Part shown: positions 1 to 7,780 of the stretch, piece after piece
Numbering within the stretch: the first letter of the stretch is position 1
Layout: each line of letters starts with the position of its first letter
Source: SAT2750 sp964476375
GTDB lineage: Bacteria > Planctomycetota > Planctomycetia > Pirellulales > Pirellulaceae
DNA: 16,087 bases
Assembly (NCBI GenBank): GCA_964476375.1
Contig: CAYYZW010000169.1
Location: forward strand, 1-16,087
Direction: 5' to 3'
Made by a program: the position numbers and the translations under genes
The notes under the pieces: generated by a model
The model's input: the letters and a program-made list of their open reading frames with translations, nothing else
What the model was told of the DNA's origin: nothing
The model's database searches: none

Positions 1-36
1 AACACCGGCCCACTGTTTTACGCATGAGTAGGTTTG

Positions 37-765
37 ATGGGTATCAAGTTTCACTGCCCCAATGGCCACAAGTTGAATGTCAAGTCCTTCCTGGCTGGGA
101 AACGGGGAATCTGTCCAAAGTGCCACGTTCGCATGCGGATCCCGATGGAATCGGAAAGTGAAGTGGGCAGGGAGGTCGTTGCCAGCGTTTCACCGAAAAA
201 AGTACGGGCCCAGGCAGCCGGAAACGGATCCACCGAAGGTGGAACCGCAGTGCTCGATCGCGAAATCCAGACGCTGCTGGATGATCCGGAGAGAACCTGG
301 CACATGTCAGCAGCCGATGATGCCCAGTTTGGGCCGGCAACCGGGGTGGAGTTGCTGGACTGGCTTGCTGAAGGACGAATTAGCCTGGAGTCTCATGTCT
401 GGTGTGACAGCTGGGAGGACTGGCGGGCTGCCGGGGATGTCTTTCCACAGCTGACAGGCGAACAAGTCGAAACGGTCAAGGAATTCAGCCACCATGAAAC
501 CGCGCCGACAGATGACCCGTTTTCCAATATCAATCCGGCCTACCTGGACAATGTAACCGCGGACAGCGTGATCAGCCCGGCCAACGACAATCCCTTCTCG
601 ACCCTGATCAAGCCAGATCCAGAAAGCTCGCGGGTGGCGGGATCCAGGCGATCGAAAAGTGAAAAAAAACCTTCTCGTGGCAAGGCAATCCTGCTTGGCC
701 TGGTCGCCCTGGCCAGCCTGGTTCTGCTGGTGGTGATTTTCCTTAATATGACGGGTGGAGAATGA
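37..765 (+). CDS. Zinc-ribbon / GYF-like membrane protein, function unknown
   Basis: The product is about 242 residues and appears to be anchored at its C-terminus with the N-terminal domains in the cytoplasm. Residues 5-36 form a small zinc-ribbon-like module with CPNGH (7-11) and CPKC (26-29), giving C, H, C and C as likely metal ligands. Residues 88-138 resemble a GYF_2-type domain: W and QFGP near its start, then W-L-AEGR and a tryptophan-rich VWCDSWEDWRAAG run. A low-complexity linker follows, then a basic patch (204-216) and one hydrophobic helix (about 217-237). The ATG at 37 is preferred over the TTG at 34 because the AGTAGG-like ribosome site lies just upstream. From family knowledge, this zinc-ribbon plus GYF-like architecture is common in Planctomycetota proteins of unknown role. 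No enzymatic motif is visible. It is followed at 62 bases by a secreted protein on the same strand. The domain calls are by eye. Confidence 0.8.
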   Translation: MGIKFHCPNGHKLNVKSFLAGKRGICPKCHVRMRIPMESESEVGREVVASVSPKKVRAQAAGNGSTEGGTAVLDREIQTLLDDPERTWHMSAADDAQFGPATGVELLDWLAEGRISLESHVWCDSWEDWRAAGDVFPQLTGEQVETVKEFSHHETAPTDDPFSNINPAYLDNVTADSVISPANDNPFSTLIKPDPESSRVAGSRRSKSEKKPSRGKAILLGLVALASLVLLVVIFLNMTGGE

Positions 766-827
766 GTACCGAACTCCCGGGCTGAACCTTCCAAAAAATA
801 TTTCTCTCGTATAGCAAGGAAAGAACC

Positions 828-1418
828 ATGTCGCAAACGATCACACACTTCATGCTCCCGGTCCTCTCTCTGTCGATTGGCCTGCTGTTGATGCAGCCGC
901 TTCAGGCGGAGGATGCCAAGCCGATGGAAGTTAAGGCAGGAGACATCACCCTGACCGTGCCGGCAACCTGGAAGTCCGCGAAACCAACAAACCGTCTGCG
1001 ACTGGCCCAGTTCACCATCCCGGCGGTGGGAGGGGATGCAGAACCTGCTGAACTGGTGATCTATTTCTTCGGCGGCAATGGGGGTGGCGTTGATGCCAAC
1101 CTGCAGCGCTGGATCAACTCATTCCAGCCCAAGGGGAGGGTTGTACGAACGCTGGAGGGAACTTCCAAGCAGGGCAAGTACGTGCTGGTGGACGTCAAGG
1201 GAACGTACAACAAGCCGGTTGGCCCACCTGTTCAGCGGCAGACCAAGCCGGCTCCAGGATCCCGAATGCTGGCAGTGGTTCTCAACGTGGAGGGGAAAGG
1301 AAACTACTTCCTCAAGCTGACCGGAGCGGAAAAAACCATCACCGCCGTCAACAAGGTCCTGCGAACATCCTTTGGAGCGTCGGTTGACAAGGAGAAGGAC
1401 TACAAGCTCAAGCCGTAG
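828..1418 (+). CDS. Secreted hypothetical protein
   Basis: The product is 196 residues and begins with a clear Sec signal peptide: a hydrophobic stretch at about 9-24, with likely cleavage after LQA (about residue 27). The mature part starts with a beta-rich segment (ITLTVPATWKSAKP) and continues with FTIPAV and LVIYFFGG. This pattern is seen in small exported planctomycete proteins that carry no assigned function. No catalytic or metal-binding motif is visible. The start is supported by AAGGAA about 8 bases upstream of the ATG. The gene ends in TAG, which shows that TAG is an ordinary stop in this genome. It sits between the zinc-ribbon membrane protein and ald on the same strand, and whether it is cotranscribed with them is not clear. 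The function is not recognised. Confidence 0.8.
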   Translation: MSQTITHFMLPVLSLSIGLLLMQPLQAEDAKPMEVKAGDITLTVPATWKSAKPTNRLRLAQFTIPAVGGDAEPAELVIYFFGGNGGGVDANLQRWINSFQPKGRVVRTLEGTSKQGKYVLVDVKGTYNKPVGPPVQRQTKPAPGSRMLAVVLNVEGKGNYFLKLTGAEKTITAVNKVLRTSFGASVDKEKDYKLKP

Positions 1419-1471
1419 GCCGCCAGGATACTCCTTGACAGTGAAACCCTACCGGCAGAAAGAATCCAGAG

Positions 1472-2578
1472 ATGATTATTGGGGTTCCCCGGGAAACTCT
1501 GCTTGATGAATACCGGGTGGCCCTGCTGCCTGTCGGCGTGGAGGAGTTCTGCAGGAGCGGCCATCAAGTGTTGCTCGAAGCGGGTGCCGGTCTGGGTTCG
1601 GGCATCTCCGACCACGAGTACCTGGCGGCGGGAGCCGAAATGGTGACTGCCAGCGATCTGTTTGACCGGGCTGACCTGGTGATCAAGGTCAAGGAACCAC
1701 AGCCGGAGGAATGGGAACTGATTCGTCCCGGCCAGGCGATCTTTACTTACTTTCACTTCGCCGCGAACCAGCCACTTGTGGAGGCGATGATCGAGCGAGG
1801 TGCCACCTGCATCGCCTATGAAACTCTCGTGGACGAGGATGGACGACTCCCCCTGCTGACCCCCATGAGCGAGGTGGCCGGGCGGATGAGCATCCAGGAG
1901 GGGGCCAAGTACCTGGAACGTCCACAGATGGGTCGCGGGATCCTGCTGGCCGGGGTACCGGGCGTGGCTCCGGCACACATCACCATCCTTGGCGGGGGTG
2001 TGGTGGGTGCGAATGCGGCCAAGATTGCCGCCGGTTTCCAGGCCGACGTCACGATCCTCGATATCAACATGGAACGGCTGCGATACCTGGACGATATCAT
2101 GCCGGCCAATGTGAACATGCTCTACAGCGACCGGCAGGTGATTCGTGAACAGATGCCACTTGCGGATCTGGTGATCGGTGCCGTGCTGATCCCGGGAGCC
2201 AAGGCACCCTGCCTGGTCGGCAGGGACGAGCTGAAATTAATGAAACCGGGCAGTGTGATCATCGATGTGGCGATCGACCAGGGAGGATGCATGGAGACCT
2301 CGCGTCCTACCTCCCACAGCGACCCCACCTACATCGAGGAAGGGGTCGTCCACTACTGTGTGACCAACATGCCCGGTGCTGTGGGCCGGACAAGCACTTT
2401 TGCTCTCTGTAACGTGACTCTCCCCTGGGCACTGGAAATTGCCAACCAGGGAGTCCTGCCGGCAGCCCGACAATTCAAACCCATTCTCTCTGCCATCAAC
2501 GTGCATGATGGCAGAATCACCAACCAGGCAGTTGCCGACTCATTTGAGATGTCGTACAAACCGTTGTTTGAAGAATGA
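1472..2578 (+). CDS. ald: Alanine dehydrogenase
   Basis: Cytoplasmic NAD-dependent enzyme that interconverts L-alanine and pyruvate plus ammonia. The 368-residue length is normal for the family. It begins MIIGVP and keeps the N-terminal EYRVAL substrate-site segment with its arginine at 15. The catalytic lysine is at 74 in KVKEP, the catalytic histidine at 95 in YFHFAA, and the conserved aspartate at 269 in DVAIDQGG. These positions match the K74/H95/D269 numbering known for the family. The Rossmann glycine motif GGGVVG is at 174-179, and D197 in ILDIN is placed to bind the NAD ribose. Signature stretches LLTPMSEVAGRMS and VLIPGAKAP are also present. Pyridine nucleotide transhydrogenase alpha subunits are related, but the uninterrupted length and active-site set favour Ald. 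The ribosome site is weak (AGAAAG). purE follows after 43 bases on the same strand. Confidence 0.97.
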   Translation: MIIGVPRETLLDEYRVALLPVGVEEFCRSGHQVLLEAGAGLGSGISDHEYLAAGAEMVTASDLFDRADLVIKVKEPQPEEWELIRPGQAIFTYFHFAANQPLVEAMIERGATCIAYETLVDEDGRLPLLTPMSEVAGRMSIQEGAKYLERPQMGRGILLAGVPGVAPAHITILGGGVVGANAAKIAAGFQADVTILDINMERLRYLDDIMPANVNMLYSDRQVIREQMPLADLVIGAVLIPGAKAPCLVGRDELKLMKPGSVIIDVAIDQGGCMETSRPTSHSDPTYIEEGVVHYCVTNMPGAVGRTSTFALCNVTLPWALEIANQGVLPAARQFKPILSAINVHDGRITNQAVADSFEMSYKPLFEE

Positions 2579-2621
2579 GGCCACGACGACTACACATCCC
2601 TAGCAGAAATGGAATTTTCAG

Positions 2622-3134
2622 ATGAACGACCAGACAAACCCGCGTGTTGGCATCGTGATGGGCAGTGACAGCGACTGGCCCAAGATCAACAAGGCAGCGG
2701 ACGCCCTGGATGAATTCGGTGTCAGTTATGAGGTACGGGTGATGAGTGCCCACCGCACTCCCCACGTTGTCTCGGATTATGCAACGACCGCTATCGACCG
2801 GGGCCTGGAGGTGATCATCGCGGCAGCCGGGGGCGCCGCCCACCTGGCGGGCGTGGTGGCCGCCCATACCACGCTGCCGGTGATCGGGCTTCCCGTTCCC
2901 ACCCCGGACTTGGGAGGACTCGACTCGCTGCTCTCAACGGTGCAGATGCCCGGTGATGTGCCGGTGGCCAGCATGGCCGTGGGAATGGGGGGACCCCGGA
3001 ACTCCGGCCTTTTCGCCGTGCAGATCCTGGCAACCGCGGACGAACAACTGCGGGCCAAGCTGGTGGAGTTCAAGGAAAAACTGACCGAGAAAATCGCGGC
3101 CAAGGATGCCGGTTTGCGAGAGAGCATCTCGTGA
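2622..3134 (+). CDS. purE: N5-carboxyaminoimidazole ribonucleotide mutase (PurE, class I)
   Basis: Catalyses the PurE step of de novo purine synthesis, turning N5-CAIR into CAIR. The product is 170 residues, typical of class I PurE. The phosphate-binding GSDSDW motif is at 14-19, and SAHRTP at 42-47 contains the key histidine (H44). AGGAAHL and GLDSLLSTVQMP are clear family marks. The SAHRTP signature argues against a class II AIR carboxylase. Some usually conserved spots differ: AHLAG replaces the common AHLPG, and GMGGPRNSGL stands where GKAGAKNAGL is usual. I cannot say from sequence alone whether this matters. No purK lies in the window, although class I PurE depends on PurK to make its substrate. 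The last codons overlap the start of mtnA, so the two are translationally coupled. Confidence 0.95.
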   Translation: MNDQTNPRVGIVMGSDSDWPKINKAADALDEFGVSYEVRVMSAHRTPHVVSDYATTAIDRGLEVIIAAAGGAAHLAGVVAAHTTLPVIGLPVPTPDLGGLDSLLSTVQMPGDVPVASMAVGMGGPRNSGLFAVQILATADEQLRAKLVEFKEKLTEKIAAKDAGLRESIS

Positions 3135-4183
3135 GCGGTGTCAAGACGATCCGCTGGGTCGGCGATCTGGCCGGCCATCTGGAACTGCTTGACCAGACCC
3201 TGCTACCCGAAGAAATCCAGATCCTGCAATGTCGGGATATTCCCACGGTTCGAGAAGCCATTCAGAAGCTGCGTGTGCGAGGAGCTCCTGCAATCGGCGT
3301 TACGGCCGCTTATGGCCTCTGTCTGGGACTGCAGCAGCACGACCTCGACAGCCCGACAGAACTGCTTCAGCAGCTCCAGCAGGATGCCGACCGACTTGCA
3401 ACCAGCCGTCCGACCGCAGTGAACCTGTTCTGGGCACTGGACCGCATGCGCCGCGTGGCCGCGGAATGCCGGCACGAGGATCCACTCCACTGGAGGGAAC
3501 AGATGCTGGCAGAGGCCCGGGCCATTGAACAGGAGGACCAACAGATGTGCCTGGCCATCGGCCGACACGGCGCCAGCCTGCTCGAGGATGGCCAGGGCGT
3601 GCTCACGCACTGTAATGCCGGCAGCCTGGCAACCGCCGGCTACGGGACGGCGCTTTCGCTTTTCTTCACCGCCCAGGACGAGGGCAAGTCACTCCAGGTT
3701 TACGTCGATGAGACCCGCCCCCTTCTGCAGGGCGCACGATTAACGGCATGGGAACTGACCCAGCGAGGAATCGACACCACGCTGATCTGTGACTCCATGG
3801 CAGCCCAGGTGATGCAGGAGGGCAGGGTACAGGCTGTCGTTACCGGCGCCGCCCGGATTGCCGCGAATGGGGATACCGCCACCAAGATCGGCACCTACTC
3901 GCTGGCGGTGCTGGCCGAAGCACACGGGATCCCGTTTTACGTGGCCGCCCCAACCAACACGTTTGACCTGGAACTGGCAGGCGGGGACCAGATCCCTATC
4001 GAGCAGCGGGAGGGATCGGAGATCACCCACGGTTTCGGACGCCAGACAGCGCCCGAAAATGTCCAGGTCTACAATCCGGCCTTTGATATCACCCCGGCCA
4101 GATTGATCCGGGCCATCATCACCGAACGGGGAATCATCGAACCGGTCACCGGCGAAAACGTGGCCGGGCAGGTCAGCGTCTGA
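3131..4183 (+). CDS. mtnA: Methylthioribose-1-phosphate isomerase homologue with catalytic Asp replaced by Ala
   Basis: The product is 350 residues and belongs to the eIF2B-like MtnA family, which converts 5-methylthioribose 1-phosphate to methylthioribulose 1-phosphate in methionine salvage. Family motifs are strong: VRGAPAIG (49-56), NLFWALDRM (98-106), THCNAGSLATAGYGTAL (159-175) with the catalytic cysteine at 161, VDETRPLLQGARLT (192-205) and KIGTYSLAVLA (252-262). The usual GADRIAANGD reads GAARIAANGD here, so residue 241, the position of the second catalytic residue (Asp240 in Bacillus subtilis MtnA), is alanine. The codon is GCC at 3851-3853, and GAC would restore aspartate. The start is GTG in a GTGA overlap with the purE stop, preceded by GAGAGAG. 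The stop codon abuts the stop of the convergent gene. The family call is firm, but activity is uncertain. Confidence 0.93.
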   Translation: MSGVKTIRWVGDLAGHLELLDQTLLPEEIQILQCRDIPTVREAIQKLRVRGAPAIGVTAAYGLCLGLQQHDLDSPTELLQQLQQDADRLATSRPTAVNLFWALDRMRRVAAECRHEDPLHWREQMLAEARAIEQEDQQMCLAIGRHGASLLEDGQGVLTHCNAGSLATAGYGTALSLFFTAQDEGKSLQVYVDETRPLLQGARLTAWELTQRGIDTTLICDSMAAQVMQEGRVQAVVTGAARIAANGDTATKIGTYSLAVLAEAHGIPFYVAAPTNTFDLELAGGDQIPIEQREGSEITHGFGRQTAPENVQVYNPAFDITPARLIRAIITERGIIEPVTGENVAGQVSV

Positions 4184-4675
4184 TCACTCCTGTTCGCCAT
4201 CTTGACCATCCACTGTGGCAGCCGAGCCGCTGCCCGAGGCACTTACCTCGCAGGCAATACAGAAGACGGCAACCAGCAGGGTCAGCCCGCCGATCGGTGC
4301 AAGGAAAATACCCAGGCCCGGATCCCCGTCGTAGATATAGATCCCGCCGGCAAAAAAGCCGCCGGGCAAAAGTACGCTGGATGCATGCAGACAGGTCGAG
4401 GCAAGCCGTGCTCGCTTGAAGCTGGAAATGCCGGTCACGGTCAGCGTGTAGGCAAAAGCGATGTGGACCAGCCCAAGCAGCGTCCCGTGAGCATGGGCCA
4501 GCCGCCAGACCAGTCGTCGCGCTTCGTATTGCTCCGCCAGGAATCCCTGGATCTTGAAGCCGTGCAGGAATTCCAGCACCAGCCCAAGCGTGAGAAACAG
4601 CAGCAGGGACCACCAGCCAAAGCGAAAGTGGCGCTGCACAATAAGATCGGGGCCGGAATTCTCTGCAGGGGTCAT
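4184..4675 (-). CDS. Small histidine-rich multi-pass membrane protein
   Basis: The product is about 163 residues with four predicted transmembrane helices, at roughly 22-39, 61-82, 96-115 and 121-142 counted from the ATG. Histidines sit at or within the helices: one at the end of helix 1 (LHGF), three in the AHAHGTLLGLVH stretch of helix 2, and one at the start of helix 3. Such residues could bind haem b or quinone, but that is inference and no named family is recognised. The tail is acidic and soluble. The ATG at 4675 is preferred to the adjacent upstream GTG at 4678. The gene lies 39 bases downstream of the intact octahaem cytochrome on the same strand, so it probably belongs to that operon. 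It could serve as a membrane electron-transfer or assembly partner. Its stop touches the mtnA stop on the other strand with no gap. Confidence 0.8.
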   Translation of the reverse strand: MTPAENSGPDLIVQRHFRFGWWSLLLFLTLGLVLEFLHGFKIQGFLAEQYEARRLVWRLAHAHGTLLGLVHIAFAYTLTVTGISSFKRARLASTCLHASSVLLPGGFFAGGIYIYDGDPGLGIFLAPIGGLTLLVAVFCIACEVSASGSGSAATVDGQDGEQE

Positions 4676-4714
4676 CACGGTATCAGATCTCTCTTGAGCA
4701 AGGAGAAGGTCATA

Positions 4715-6670
4715 TTATTCTACGAGGTTCACTCGGCGATTATCTCGCTGTGAGTGAAGACGATGGATTTTATCCCACATCAGCCGGCCATCAGGATCGA
4801 TCAGGATGGCAGCTGCTGGTTCGCCACTCGGGCGACCCGGCAACTGTTCCCACTTGTCGATCACATGCTGCTGCTGTTGACGTATCTCTTCCACAGTCTG
4901 GAGGAAATCGTAACCAATCTTGTCAAAATCAGGCAACCGATGCAGGCTCCGGCCGGCAATAAACTGGACCGCCTGGTAGGGATCCTCCATCAGGACGGAC
5001 AGGAAAGGGGCCTGCCAGTTATTCCCGGATGCTTCCAGGGCCGGTCCCCAGCTGTAACTCCAGGCCATCAATGCACGTTGTCCGGCATCTCCCTTGAGCA
5101 GCAGGAGAAGCGAGGCGGCAACCTGCTTCTGTTCCTCGTCCAGCTCGGGCTGTGGGATCCCGTACCAATTTTCCAGGGCCTCCGCGGCCCAGCCGGAGGA
5201 CTTGTCGAGATGACACTGGTTGCAGGCATTGGGACGTCCCGTCTGCAGACTCTTTGCCACGTCCGGAATGTCTACCTCGTGGCTGCGTGTCGCCTTGAGG
5301 AGACCATAGGCCGTAAAGGGCATGTGACAGTTGTAACAATTGCTTCCGGCTGACGAGGGGGGATGGTGCGTGTGCTGGCGGAGTTGATCTTCATCGGCCA
5401 TTTTCTCATGACATCCGGTACAGGCAAGATTGCCTCGCATGGCTGGTTTCAACTGGTCGTCACGCCAGGTTTCGATGGCCTGGGCATCGCTGGACGGGTG
5501 ATGCATCTGGTGGCAGGAGAGGCAGGAGATCTCACCCCGCTGGTGACAGGGGGAATCCAGTAGTGCCGTGTACTCGCGGCCCGACACACGTACCATCCCG
5601 TCCGACCAAAAAGAATCTTCCAGGTAATGTGGGTTTGCGTCGATCAGTGTCTTCGTCATGGGAGCATCCACGTCCCGGGCCCGCACCAGGTGACGTGTCT
5701 CAGCCAGGTCCTCCCCGGGCCGAAAACCGGGGCCGTTTCGATGCCAGGAAAGGAAATCCTCTTCCTGCTTGATCGAGGAGACACTGTGGCACGCCCCACA
5801 GATCTGCGACGTGAGCTGGTGATCCAACCTGGAAGGATTGATGATCGACTCATCGATGCCCTCTCCGAGGTGCCTCCGGTAACGGGCAAGTGGATTGGCA
5901 TTGGCCGCCAGGTGCTGGTAGCCGGGACCATGGCAGGCTTCACAGGCAATCCCGAACTCGGCCGTGTGGCTATCCGCCACGGCACCTTCAGCGCGTGCAC
6001 GTGGATTGGTGCTGTGGCATCGAATACAGGTTGCATTCCACCGCCCCACTAGCATCTCCGTGGTCCGTTGCTCTGGCATCAGGAAAGCTGCATGACGTGG
6101 AATCCAGCGTTCTTCCGGGGCCAGGTAAACAAATGGCAGCATGCCCAGAGACCGCGATTCCGGGTAGCCCAGAGAGAACCAGTAAACCTGCATGTGATGG
6201 GAACCGGTCGTCATCACGATTGGACGGTGCACCTGGAGCGTACCGCCTGTCTGAGGATCCACGATCTCCATTAAAACCATGAACTCGTCACCCTTGCGGT
6301 ACAACTGGTAGGCCAGCCCCTGGAAGCTCAGCGAGACATCGTTAAAATCTCCGATCACCGTCTCGGGGGTGGCAAGCTGGGTCATCGTGCGATGGTAAGA
6401 GGCATGCCAACTCCGGTACTCGGAGCGATGGCAGACCAGGCAGCTGCTGCTGGTACGGTATTCCTCATCGGCAAACTCGATCGGACGCATAAGGGGGAGA
6501 TCTTCGATCGCAGGGGAACGATCGTAATCGACAATCGCAGCCAGGGCACAACCGGCGACCGCAAACAGCAGAATTCCCCGACCGGCGACCACGTTCCCCG
6601 CCGGCCGCGACAGGACAATCACCAGCACGGTGGCCAGCAGCAGGATCACAAGTAACGGTTCCCAGGTCAT
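4715..6670 (-). CDS. Membrane-anchored octahaem c-type cytochrome with C-terminal HEAT-like region
   Basis: The product is about 651 residues. Two hydrophobic helices (about 6-21 and 32-47) anchor it, and the rest should be periplasmic. There are eight CXXCH haem sites: CLVCH 77-81, CIRCH 215-219, CEACH 243-247, CGACH 291-295, CLSCH 383-387, CTGCH 417-421, CYNCH 445-449 and CNQCH 483-487. The CEACHGPG, CYNCHMP and NACNQCHLDK signatures place it with cytochrome c554/c'-like multihaem proteins that are frequent in Planctomycetota and Acidobacteriota. These often carry a helical-repeat tail, and a HEAT-like segment is seen here at about 515-580. The substrate is unknown. The ATG at 6670 fits GGAG 7 bases upstream better than the GTG at 6676. 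It follows the interrupted paralogue by 18 bases and precedes a small membrane protein, suggesting one operon. Confidence 0.9.
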   Translation of the reverse strand: MTWEPLLVILLLATVLVIVLSRPAGNVVAGRGILLFAVAGCALAAIVDYDRSPAIEDLPLMRPIEFADEEYRTSSSCLVCHRSEYRSWHASYHRTMTQLATPETVIGDFNDVSLSFQGLAYQLYRKGDEFMVLMEIVDPQTGGTLQVHRPIVMTTGSHHMQVYWFSLGYPESRSLGMLPFVYLAPEERWIPRHAAFLMPEQRTTEMLVGRWNATCIRCHSTNPRARAEGAVADSHTAEFGIACEACHGPGYQHLAANANPLARYRRHLGEGIDESIINPSRLDHQLTSQICGACHSVSSIKQEEDFLSWHRNGPGFRPGEDLAETRHLVRARDVDAPMTKTLIDANPHYLEDSFWSDGMVRVSGREYTALLDSPCHQRGEISCLSCHQMHHPSSDAQAIETWRDDQLKPAMRGNLACTGCHEKMADEDQLRQHTHHPPSSAGSNCYNCHMPFTAYGLLKATRSHEVDIPDVAKSLQTGRPNACNQCHLDKSSGWAAEALENWYGIPQPELDEEQKQVAASLLLLLKGDAGQRALMAWSYSWGPALEASGNNWQAPFLSVLMEDPYQAVQFIAGRSLHRLPDFDKIGYDFLQTVEEIRQQQQHVIDKWEQLPGRPSGEPAAAILIDPDGRLMWDKIHRLHSQRDNRRVNLVE

Positions 6671-6688
6671 GTCCACTCTCCAGGCCCC

Positions 6689-7741
6689 CTATTCCGCCAG
6701 ATTGACCCGCCGGTCATCACGTTCCCCGAGCAGGCGGCGAACCCTCTCCCAGTCAAGCTCTCCAGCCTCCCCCACAAGCACCGGTTTCCGACCAGCCCGA
6801 CTCCCATTGTCCTGGCTCCATCGCCTGCGGACGCTCTCCATGACCGCTTCCCGTTCTTCCCGGGGATCCTCGAAGTCATAGTTTAAATCCTCGTACCCTT
6901 TCAGCCTCCTGAGGCTACGGGCAGCAATAAAACGGACTGCCTGGTACGGATCCAGCAGTAACTGGGCCAGGTAGGGGGCCAGCCAATCCTCTCCACTCGC
7001 ATCCCGTGCTGGCTGCCACCCCATGGTCCAGGCCATCAACGCCCGCTGACCCGCATCTCCCTTGAGCAGCCAGAGCAGCGAGGCAGCGACCTGCTGCTCG
7101 TCCAGTCCCAGTTCGGGCCTCGGAATATCGTACCAGCGTTGCAGGGAATCCGCCGCCCAGGCCATTGTCTTGTCCAGGTGACAGATATTACAGGCATTCG
7201 GCCTGCCGGTCTGCAGCGATGCCTGGACCGTGGGACTGTCCAGCTGGTGGCTGCGAATCGCCTTCTGCAGTCCATAGGTCGTGTATGGCATGTGGCAGTT
7301 ATAGCAGAGGCTCCCGCTCGAACCGGCCGGATGATGCGTGTGAGCCGTCAACTGCTCCTCGCTTCCAAATCTCTCTTGATGACACTGCAGGCAGGCCTGG
7401 TTGGTGCGCATAGAGGATTTCAGCTGGTCATCCGCCCACTCACTCAAGGGCCGCGGATCGTCCTCCGGTGGATGGAGCGAGTGACAGCTAAGGCATGACA
7501 TCTCGCCATGCGTGTAACATCTCGTCGCCAGCAGGCCATTGAATTCCCGGCCCGAGACACGGACCATGCCATCCGACCAGAAACGGTCGACCAGGTACTC
7601 GGGATTTACCTGCTGGATTTTTTCAAGCAGTTCCGGATCGCCCTGGAAGGAGACAATCTTCCGATGATCCTCAATTTCATCCCCAGGTCGGAAGGTGTTT
7701 CCCTGCTCCCGCCAGCGAAGCTCCTCCTCGGCCCCTCCCAT
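6689..7741 (-). CDS. C-terminal fragment of interrupted octahaem cytochrome
   Basis: This 350-residue part begins at the first ATG after the TAG. It keeps four haem sites (CLSCH, CLQCH, CYNCH, CNICH) and the HEAT-like tail. It has no signal peptide or membrane anchor, so if translated alone it would stay in the cytoplasm and could not receive haem c. The fourth haem motif of the full protein, CGICH, lies between the TAG and this ATG and would be lost. It is therefore better read as the downstream half of a broken gene than as a separate gene. Confidence 0.6.
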   Translation of the reverse strand: MGGAEEELRWREQGNTFRPGDEIEDHRKIVSFQGDPELLEKIQQVNPEYLVDRFWSDGMVRVSGREFNGLLATRCYTHGEMSCLSCHSLHPPEDDPRPLSEWADDQLKSSMRTNQACLQCHQERFGSEEQLTAHTHHPAGSSGSLCYNCHMPYTTYGLQKAIRSHQLDSPTVQASLQTGRPNACNICHLDKTMAWAADSLQRWYDIPRPELGLDEQQVAASLLWLLKGDAGQRALMAWTMGWQPARDASGEDWLAPYLAQLLLDPYQAVRFIAARSLRRLKGYEDLNYDFEDPREEREAVMESVRRRWSQDNGSRAGRKPVLVGEAGELDWERVRRLLGERDDRRVNLAE

Positions 7742-7780
7742 GGTGGTAATACCATGGCAGATCCCACATACCTGGGATGC

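Noticed and set aside
1..27. Possible tail of an upstream gene (frame 1, ending in TGA at 25-27)
   Set aside because: Only eight codons are visible and other frames are equally open, so it cannot be told from chance.
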